Of a stretch of DNA of 26,697 nt, positions 18,579 through 26,697 are shown in pieces (within the stretch, counting starts at the first letter, position 1; each line of letters starts with the position of its first letter). The notes under the pieces are model-generated. The model did no database searches and was not told where the DNA came from. It saw nothing but the letters and a program-made list of their open reading frames with translations. The translations under genes were made by a program, and so were the position numbers. Source of the DNA: Tubiluchus corallicola (lineage: Eukaryota > Priapulida > Priapulimorpha > Priapulimorphida > Tubiluchidae); NCBI GenBank assembly GCA_030141605.1, contig JAQGDQ010001753.1, forward strand, positions 1 to 26,697, read 5' to 3'.

Positions 18579-21395
18579 TTGCTGTAGGTTCCATTTTAAC
18601 TATTATTGTAAACTGTAAAAGTAAGTAATCTTGAGTTACTGGATTCATTAAATGCTGTGATGTCCATATTCTGAATGTTCATTTCCCCATGTCTACATTA
18701 ATTGGTGAAGAAGAAACAGCGAGGTGTAAAGTGAGTCGTTTCTTAACGAAAATAAAAATAACAATTTGTTTAGCAGTATTTCATGCTTTGTTAAAAAGAG
18801 TCTGTCAAATGGAGCATTTTCAGAATACACACATATTACAGGCATTGTGGTATTGTTTCTTTCAAGTTTTCATGGCAGTTTAACTGGCAAAAGCTGCCTG
18901 GCAAAAAAACTGTTTTCTATTTTGAAGAAAAATTCACTTCTCATCATATAAAAGTTCCATAAAATCAACAAAAACGTTTCATACAAACAATGTGTCGTTA
19001 TAAACAGATATCATTTTTTATTTTTGACAGACAGATGACATCATCACAGACTAAGCCGCAAGAAAGACGTAACTGATGACACCGTCTAGCAAGGATTTTG
19101 TACATTTTGACATTTACGAAGCTACATAATATACAGTTCGACTGCTGGGATACGACCGAAACAAAAGACAGTTAGCCATAACTGTGAAATTATACATGAT
19201 GGTACCAACGAAATCCAACATACGATTAAACAATGACCAATGTGTTTTCAGATGACCTGATTGACCTGACCTTGAACTTTAATTTGTTTAGAAGTTTGAC
19301 TTGTTGACTGTTGTCTGACCACAAGTGGTCACTGCTACTGATTCAAGTAATAGTTGGTGTTGTAATTAAATACAAAAGCACCTAAAATTAATTATTCCTT
19401 AAGCAAATGATGACTGGCATTTTAGTATGTTAGTTTTCATCAGCATTTGGTGTTATAGTATGGTGGACATTTCTACTGTTTACTCAAACAAAAATTGTAG
19501 TTATGTTTCAAATTCTTCTATTTCTCTTTTAGTTGTATAAATTTACAAAACTGATACGTTAGTAAAGCTCCTCAAATTAGTACATTAGTATAACTCCTCA
19601 AATGATTCACCAGTGCACACATTTATAGGTTTTGCTGAAACTTCTGTGAGTGGCCTGGTCCATAAATTGTAATTCATTATTCATTGTGATCGTTCTTATT
19701 CACTTGCTTGTATTTAGTATAAGATGGTGTAATTGTTGTTTAAATGTAGTGATTATCAGTACCACATAGTAAAAGTAACTATCTTTTAGCTTGTTAACAT
19801 CCTTCTATTTCTTCTAACTTGTATTTAGTCAGTTTTGACAAGTAAGAGAAGCATTATGTTAGTCTCTTTTGAATTAGAATTTGGACTATTGCTGTATTTT
19901 ACATAACAGCATTGATTGTTTAACTTGTGTGTCAAAATTCAATAAACGTTATCCCACTTAACTTAATTTGTTAGAACATTGGTAATTTTCACTCCGGAAA
20001 AGGTGGCAAATTTCTGCTTTTACCGGTTAATATCAGACAAAACGATGCAGGTTACATAAATGTTTTAAAGTACAATGAATTTTCTTTATAAAAACTATGA
20101 ATTGCTATGGCATTTCTAAGAACTTAGGAACCAAATCAGGATTGCAACTTGAGCTTCTGATAAATGCTGAAACTTAGGAAATTTGGAGTAGAGACTTCAC
20201 ATATTTTACTTGTGTTTTTATACATAACGGTAAAAAATCTTTTTGGATGCATCGTTTTCGTAAATTTGCTTTTATTCTTTGTTTGCTTTTCATTTTTTTT
20301 CTGAAAATTCACGTGAAACAAACAAAGAGCTAACAAGTTGAACGAGAAAAAGAAGCAAGCATTAATTTCATTGAGAGATGGTTAACGGATATCAGAAATG
20401 TTATGTAGTCGCAGGGGATTGTTGAGAACCTACCATGCTGGAGAAGTGGGAAATCTGCAATGCTAAAGGAAGACGTATATACATCTAGACTAAAACTGTT
20501 TATAGGCGGTAAAATATTACTACACAGTTGTCCAAAAGAAGTTTGGCTTTTTTCACAGAAAAGGTTTTATTCATTTGACGTGTCGACTGATCACATTTTT
20601 GTGTTATTGTTGTAAAAAATGATTTACAAACTGGCATTGTTTCTTGGCATAACTGGTAAAGCTAAGAAACCATATACATGACAAATGTTGTGAACAAATT
20701 TCAGATACTGTCTCATTATAAGTTGCCTGAAAAACAATTTATGAGCTTGGTAAAGTATGAGTAGTCTTTCTAGTCACGCCTAATTAGCCAGCTTGTTGCA
20801 CTGTCTTGTGTGTCAAAACATTAAGAAAATGGTATTACCTCATTTTAATGTACTTTGTTGATTGTTTTGGTGTTGTCTTAACGTTAATGAATTAAATTCA
20901 GAACTTTCAATAAAGGTAAAATATTTTGTTCTATTGGTTGTTAATGTAGTAACGCATTATATTTTATTGTTTTTTGCTGTTGTTAATCAGCAAATGTAGA
21001 AACATACAAATGATAATTTTGCTGTTTGTGTATTATTTTTGCCTTTAAAAATGGTTACTAACAGTTTAAAGAAAAGGTGAGTTTTGCAAATTCTCATACA
21101 CCTTTCTAAAATTCATATTTGACAACTGGTGGCAGTGATTGGTTTTGTAATTTAAAATACTAAGTAGTGTTCCTAGTTTGCCAGGTTCCCGAGAATGTTT
21201 AAGAACGTTCATGGCTTTTTGAACTCATTATTTCCATTTTGAGTGTGTGATTGTGCATAAACTTCTTCCTTCCTTACTATATTGCCGCAATAGATCCTTG
21301 GATATAAATGCCTGACTGTTATTTCTATACATTGTTTCAATTTTGTTCGTTTTTAAATGGATGTAAGAACGAAATTCACTATGTACTCATTACTG
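18579..21395 (+). other. RBM45 3' UTR (extent unknown) and downstream non-coding DNA
   Basis: Candidate polyadenylation signals are ATTAAA at 18647, followed by a TG-rich stretch, AATAAA at 19941 and AATAAA at 20909. I cannot tell which is used. The rest is AT-rich with no recognised gene or element. Confidence 0.5.
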
Positions 21396-21402
21396 CCCAA
21401 AT
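21395..21402. repeat. Left target-site duplication of the MITE
   Basis: GCCCAAAT, paired with ACCCAAAT at 21773-21780. Confidence 0.6.
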
Positions 21403-21772
21403 ATGTGGCGTAGCTAATAGGGGAGCAAAGGGAGCAATGCTCCCTGGGCACATTTTCCAAAATTGGCGCCTTTATAACAGTTTTTTTCGCAGTGCTTCAT
21501 TTTGTTTTCATTTTGCGTTTAATATTATGATGATTAAATAATGCACTTATTTTTATTATGTTTTGAGATTTATGAGCTTATTGTAAAACTTTTTATTGTG
21601 TTTTAATTTTAAATACAAAATAACAAATATGGACTGCCTTTAAACTGTATCTGCATCATGTTTTGATTTTAAATGAAGTTATAAGGAATGTGTTAAAAAT
21701 GGTTTGTTATGTGTCACTGCACATTTTTTATATGCTTGCTCCCTCTAACTTTAGATCCTGGCTACGCCCCTG
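21403..21772. mobile_element. hAT-like MITE, about 370 bp, with 8-bp target duplication
   Basis: The right end, read inward, is CAGGGGCGTAGCCAGGATC; the left end is ATGTGGCGTAGCTAATAG. These are imperfect terminal inverted repeats sharing GGCGTAGC. Flanks are GCCCAAAT (21395-21402) and ACCCAAAT (21773-21780), matching in 7 of 8 bases, as expected of an aged 8-bp hAT duplication. CAGGGGCGTAGC-type ends are common in hAT-family elements. No transposase frame is present, so it is non-autonomous. Confidence 0.7.
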
Positions 21773-21780
21773 ACCCAAAT
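21773..21780. repeat. Right target-site duplication of the MITE
   Basis: ACCCAAAT, seven of eight bases matching the left copy. Confidence 0.6.
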
Positions 21781-22486
21781 CCCCTTATTTTTTGCTTTTC
21801 AGTACATTTTAATGAGAGTCAACTTTTGGCATTAAGCACAATCATTCTTCACATATATCCTTCGGATGTATTATGTGTATCGAGGAATTTGGCATCAGCA
21901 AGAAATGCTTATTGTTCGCTTCTATTTCTTTACTCCGGTCATTTTGTTTGAGAAATCAAGCCTGTGAAGTTTCTAGAATTTTCTATTCATTACTGCATTT
22001 CATATTTTCAGTCTACATTTTGTTATTGTTTCACATGCACATTGTAAGTTGTTAGTTTTTTATGGGTTAAATGTAACACTAACTGCATTTATCTGCCTGC
22101 CAAGTTGCGATCTGTGGAAAGTCTAAATCCTCACAAAGTAGCTGGATGGTTAACAAATTCCTCAATGGGGTCCGGGACAAATCCTTAACCATTATTGCAT
22201 TTTATAGCATTTTGATGTGTTTTGATGGCACTCCGTAAATTTTCAAAACAATTTTTACGACGCTGTTTCCATTTGAAGCACTGACCTTGCCTTAACGTTG
22301 AAATTTATTGGGATTTTTATCAATGTGGAGTTTTTGCCAGTAAAGTTGACATTCAAAAGGTGGAAGTTTATAAGCATATGTTTTTGTTTTATGAATTGCA
22401 GTGATTTCTTGTCCCGATTTTATTCCCACTTTTATTGTAGCTTAGTTTTAATACTGACCAGTTTAGTTTAAATTTACCATTTTCAG
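21781..22486. other. Intergenic, no gene recognised
   Basis: AT-rich sequence. Short frames at 21709-22055 have no motif and overlap the MITE edge. Confidence 0.5.
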
Positions 22487-22567
22487 TATTGAATGGAAGT
22501 TAGATGAGCACATGAACCATGCAAAGAAAGCAATATTGTACTTGCTTGTGGCATTGAGTAGCTGTTG
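22487..22567 (+). other. Possible first coding exon with signal peptide
   Basis: CCATTTTCAG is a strong acceptor and TTG|GTAGGT a fair donor. The ATG at 22512 opens MNHAKKAILYLLVALSSC, which has a basic n-region, a hydrophobic core and a small-residue cleavage-like end. It would leave in phase 2. Direct joining to the exon at 25954 gives an immediate stop, so at least one other exon would be needed. The gene is not recognised. Confidence 0.25.
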
Positions 22568-23914
22568 GTAGGTATAACAAATATGTTTTCTAAAACTTTG
22601 AAGTTTTTACTGCTAAACTAGGCAAAATCCATAGTGCTAAATACTTGTTTTGTAAATTCATAGGTGAAAATGCTTCATTGCTACATGATAGACTTTTCGC
22701 AAGTCTCGCAGTTATACCTTTCACCTATTTTTCATAGTATTCAGGTATATAAATTTGCTTACTTGAGAGCAACACAATTATTAACCTGATTAAACCTCAG
22801 AAAGCAGGAACTCGTTCAGCAATTTTGGTGGATTATATTCAAATATTATATTGTGCTAATAATAATAATTATGTTTTCTGAAAAAGAGAGAAAGACGAAC
22901 AAAAAGTCTTGATAAAATTGCAGTTACTAATAAGAACTGCCTAATGTTCAGAGGATACAAAAGTTTGCATACATTTTCTACACCATAGTTCGCTAAACCT
23001 GCAGTAGGAGTATGTGAGCATGTTTGTGCTTGTTGATTTCACTTATTTTGTGTAGAGATAATTTTGCATACTAGAAAATTACAATATGAAATTTATAGAT
23101 TTTTTGATAAATCTGCAGTTTTTTGTATTTTCTTAAAAATTTCCCAGGCTGTCAGGTTTGACTGGTCTTGTAATTGGACAGGAATTATGCATAAGTGACA
23201 TACTGTTTCATAATTACCTTTGGTCTGTTATTTACCTAAAGTACTTTTTTATGCTACAAAGTAGAGAGCTTAGTTTTCTTTGGAGTCCTGTTGTCTAGTT
23301 TATTGAATCAGGAAGCAGCAAATATTTAACTCTTTCTTTACATATCTGTCTAGCCAACTTGTATTGCTGTAGGCCATTTGGAACATGATTTTATTGACTT
23401 TATGTTATGTATGTCAACTTGTTGCCTGCTGAAATTGTACATTTGCAGGGTTTAATGCACTCTGCTTACCTGTCAGCTTTTCTTATGGCTTTATGTTCAC
23501 CTTCAAGCAAATTTGCGTTCACTAAATTGCATAATCTTACTCCACTGACCAGTTCTGTCAGTAGCCATTAATGTAGAGTTGACCAATGATGATCTTTTAT
23601 TCCCAGCTGACTGGTCTGGTACTAGCTGTTAGTTATATTAACCCTAATGTTTTGCCACTGGCTCTTTACCCCTTTAAAACCTTTGCTTGTTGGTTACACA
23701 ACATGGTGATTTCCTATCCATGCATGGATTAGTTAATTCTCGATGAGACCACATAGGTACTTTGTCTCTGTCCTACTCATTATAACTAAAGTGTACAATA
23801 TATTAGGGTGTGATATTTGTGTTTAGTAAACAAGATGTTGTAACTGTTGCTGGCTGTATGCAGAAATTATAGTGCATTACAATGAATTATATCACAGGTT
23901 TGGATTAAGTATTC
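22568..23914. other. Non-coding, nothing recognised
   Basis: AT-rich sequence without coding frames, RNA genes or clear repeats; possibly intronic if the exon at 22487-22567 is real. Confidence 0.5.
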
Positions 23915-24051
<137 letters not shown>

Positions 24052-25042
24052 GTTTATTGCTTTTATAGTGCTTTAATGCATTTCCATATAGCTTGTATAA
24101 TAAAAGCAATTATCTAAAAAGTACAAAGCATAAAATTAAGCTAGTTCAATGAAAAACATGTGTTATAGGAGAAAAAAATGGACAAAACATGAGATATAAG
24201 TAGTAAAATGCAGTCAACACCCTATGCAGTTAAAATTCATTATAAATATATAAACCTATGGGATTAAATGATAAAAAATGTCATTAATTTAGTTTTAAAA
24301 GTTTGTATACTATTGCAATTCAGCAGAATTACTATACTGTGTTGTACAGAATGTAGTATGTCTAGAAAATGCCTCTGTCGCCGGGAATTTTATTAGATTT
24401 TGTGTGCAGACTTATGATTCATTCTTATGAGCAGATCTAACAATTCTATGTTATATCTACTAATATCTACTAATCAAGTCCTTGTGATAAGTTACCATTT
24501 AAAATTTTTCAAACTAGTAAAGCGATTTTGAGTACGATCCTTTGTTGAGTGAGTAGTCTGTGCAATCTATATGGCTGAATATTATAGCAGAGAAAAAACT
24601 TGTACAAGAACTTGTTTATTTTTACTATACACTAGGCTTCTTGTACTCATGGTTACATGTAAGTAAATAATGTATTTGAAATCACTTCAGAGGTGTCATT
24701 GTGCTGGTTTTGTTATACAATATTATTTTATATCATATGGTAAACGTAATACTAATTTTGTGTTACTCAAATCAAAATTTGTTTTTTAGGCATCTTGTTT
24801 GTCTTCCTAGTCGAAATTATCTTAAGTGTAAGTAATGTATATAATTTTCTGTTTACATATATATATATATATATATATAAGTTTCCATTTATATTTACGT
24901 TTCAACTAGCATTTACATGTACTCATCACTAACATTATTTTTGCCGCCAAGAAGCATGGCTGTGTAAATTTTATTATTATTTAGCCAATGTATCAAGTCG
25001 GGCAAACAATTGTTTTCCCTTTACAAGTAGTGCAGTGCTTTT
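24052..25042. other. Non-coding with a (TA)n run
   Basis: AT-rich sequence. It includes a (TA)12 run at about 24856-24879. A 38-nt exon-like stretch at 24790-24827, between TTTTTTAG and GTAAGT, is only weakly supported. Confidence 0.5.
24856..24879. repeat. (TA)n microsatellite
   Basis: About 12 AT/TA units in a row; can extrude as a cruciform. Confidence 0.95.
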
Positions 25043-25442
25043 AAACTATAGTTTAATTGCTCTTATTAAACTGTAGTTTGAATGCTCTTATTAAACTGTA
25101 GTTTGAATGCTCTTATTAAACTGTAGTTTAAATGCTCTTATTAAGATGTAGTTTAAATGCTTTTATTAAGCTGCAGTTTGAATGCTCTTATTAAGCTGTA
25201 GTTTAAATGCTCTTATTAAGCTGTAGTTTGAATGCTCTTATTAAGCTGCAGTTTGAATGCTCTTATTAAGCTGTAGTTTAAATGCTCTTATTAAACTATA
25301 GTTTAAATGCTTTTATTAAACTGTAGTTTAAATGCTCTTATTAAGATGTAGTTTAAATGCTTTTATTAAACTGTAGTTTAAAGGCTCTTATTAAGCTGTA
25401 GTTTGAATGCTTTTATTAAGCTGTAGTTTAAATGCTTTTATT
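25043..25442. repeat. 25-bp minisatellite, 16 copies, each with a 12-bp palindrome
   Basis: Units start every 25 bp exactly from 25043 to 25418, with a core AA(A/G)CTGTAGTTT then (A/G)AATGCT(C/T)TTATT. Copies 1 and 11 have the perfect palindrome AAACTATAGTTT; others have CTGTAG or CTGCAG centres. Unit pairs 4-5 and 12-13 are identical, as are 6-7 and 9-10, showing multi-unit duplication. Confidence 0.97.
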
Positions 25443-25953
25443 GATTCTTTGTTTGATTTATTTTCATTTATTCTGACATGTATTAAACAGAAGAGTAGAA
25501 AAAAGTAAAATAGCACATAAAAAACCATATGCACAATATTTGGTCTTCACTAGCGTGCCAAGGCCAGCAGCCAAGAACTTGATCCCCAAACAGTAAGCTG
25601 TCTGTTGGCCCTTACTAGAGAGTGAAGTGAACAGGATAATCAGTGAATAATCATTAAAACACGATAAAATGTACCAAAGTCAGATATAAAATGCAATTAA
25701 AAATCAATTTATTAAAAAAGGTAGAAACTGTAAGAAAGCCATTGAGAATGTCCAGTGATGGTCAACTGTGGCTGTATGTCTCCCATGATGGCCTTGTGCG
25801 TAACGAAACTGTTTTTCTTTAGAAGATAATTGAAAATGTTGCTTTTAAAATCCAGTGTCTTTTTTTAATAAAAAAAAAATCACATTTCTTTAAAGATTTT
25901 TTTACAGCAATTAGAAATGAAATTAGTTGATTTTTATTTTACTTTTGATGTAG
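25443..25953. other. Non-coding, presumably intronic
   Basis: AT-rich sequence with a GC-richer patch at about 25550-25640 that I cannot identify. It leads into the TTTTGATGTAG acceptor of the next exon. Confidence 0.5.
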
Positions 25954-26115
25954 GTAAATGGGCAGACAAGAAGAGACCTTGTTACAGGAGCACAAGGGCG
26001 TCGTGAAGGGCAAATCCTCCGCAGAGTGTGCCGCCCTGATACACGGACGTGTGAACAGTGGGTTGATATTGAGGAAGATTGTAGTAGGTCCTGTGAGAGA
26101 GGGCCAGGTTTACTT
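25954..26115 (+). CDS. Internal exon of an unidentified neighbouring gene
   Basis: An acceptor (TTTTGATGTAG) and a near-perfect donor (CTT|GTAAGT) bound 162 nt that is open in phase 0 for exactly 54 codons and clearly GC-richer than its surroundings. The frame contains LRRVCRPDTRTCEQW then EEDCSRSCERGPG. The spacing W-x6-C-S-x-S-C-x-x-G after R-x-x-C-x6-C recalls the junction of two thrombospondin type-1 repeats, but W and Cys context alone is weak. A second frame from the ATG at 25958 is open for 53 codons to TAA at 26117 and cannot be fully excluded. I do not recognise the gene; other exons probably lie right of the window or in the 22-25 kb region. Confidence 0.55.
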
Positions 26116-26697
26116 GTAAGTATAATTAAGGTGAAAAGCGAAACCTTTTGTTAAACTTGTCACCAACTACAAGTGTCATATAAAGCTAAATAAACAAAAC
26201 AATGTTTGCAGTTGTCATGATTCACAATAGTTATTTACTATTGAACAGTTCAAAAGGTTTTTTCATTACACAGTTTTACATGCATTTGATTGAATATTTC
26301 CTTTTGGATATTCAATTGCGGAATTGCTAACCACTTAAAGCTTTTCCTAGTTTACTAGCCGATTCAGTGAGGAAAAAGCAGCACAGTTAGAGTCCTATGC
26401 TTAAAAAGTGCAACATTATACAACGTTTTATACTGAAAACAGAATTTGTGTTCATATTTTCAAAGCAAAATAAAATCATTTACTCACCTTCCAACTTCCT
26501 ACCTTATCTTAAACAATCGAATTGGCCAAAACACTAAACACAGTTTGTTTAACCCAAGCATTGATGTTTTATCAAAGGAAAATGAAAGATGATGTTGTCA
26601 AATGAAAATAGAAGTACAAATTTTTTGGCAGTTTCTTTCTCAAAACTTCTCCGTGTGAGGAAATTGGTTACGGCAGGGGTTGACCCAATGATGCTTA
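26116..26697 (+). other. Probable intron after the downstream exon
   Basis: Starts with GTAAGTATAATT. AT-rich, no coding or repeat recognised to the window end. Confidence 0.5.

Overview
This is an AT-rich, intron-rich metazoan genomic window. The evidence is a gene split by GT-AG introns, several decayed non-LTR retrotransposons, a tRNA-type SINE, a hAT-like MITE and satellites. The gene and repeat content suggests a non-vertebrate animal, but I cannot name the phylum from sequence alone.

The one confidently identified gene is a complete plus-strand orthologue of RBM45, a four-RRM RNA-binding protein. It runs from ATG 6809 to TAG 18578 in 12 coding exons. All exon junctions agree in phase and give a 491-residue protein, close to the roughly 475 residues of the mammalian protein. 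Residue order follows RRM1 (exons 1-2), RRM2 (exons 3-4), an Arg/Ser/Tyr-rich linker (exons 5-6), RRM3 (exons 7-8), an amphipathic oligomerisation-type helix (exon 9), RRM4 (exons 10-12) and a basic C-terminal nuclear-localisation-like tail. A tandem CRE palindrome next to an ETS-like site at 5616-5644, a good splice donor at 5898 and an acceptor just before the ATG suggest a promoter plus a non-coding first exon upstream.

Layout: 1-953 is a 71/72-bp satellite with a recent five-monomer higher-order duplication. 1899-2338 is a frameshifted LINE reverse-transcriptase C-terminus. 3072-3470 is an unrecognised ORF built partly on a 30-bp tandem repeat. 3968-4597 is the 3' end of another LINE. 5616-6804 is the putative RBM45 promoter and 5' leader. 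6809-18578 is RBM45, whose introns carry a SINE (intron 3), an antisense LINE (intron 4), an inverted pair of hammerhead-ribozyme-like cores (intron 5), a LINE 3' tail (intron 6), an antisense RT relic (intron 7) and a degenerate repeat (intron 10). Downstream of RBM45 are possible polyadenylation signals, a 370-bp hAT-like MITE with 8-bp target duplications (21403-21772), a possible signal-peptide exon (22487-22567), a 35-unit AAT microsatellite, a 16-copy 25-bp minisatellite built on a palindrome, and one convincing internal exon of a neighbouring plus-strand gene (25954-26115).

I see no bacterial-type system, CRISPR array or operon. The most unusual items are the paired hammerhead-like cores in intron 5, the satellite higher-order structure, the palindromic minisatellite, and the unidentified downstream exon with its possible thrombospondin-like cysteine pattern.
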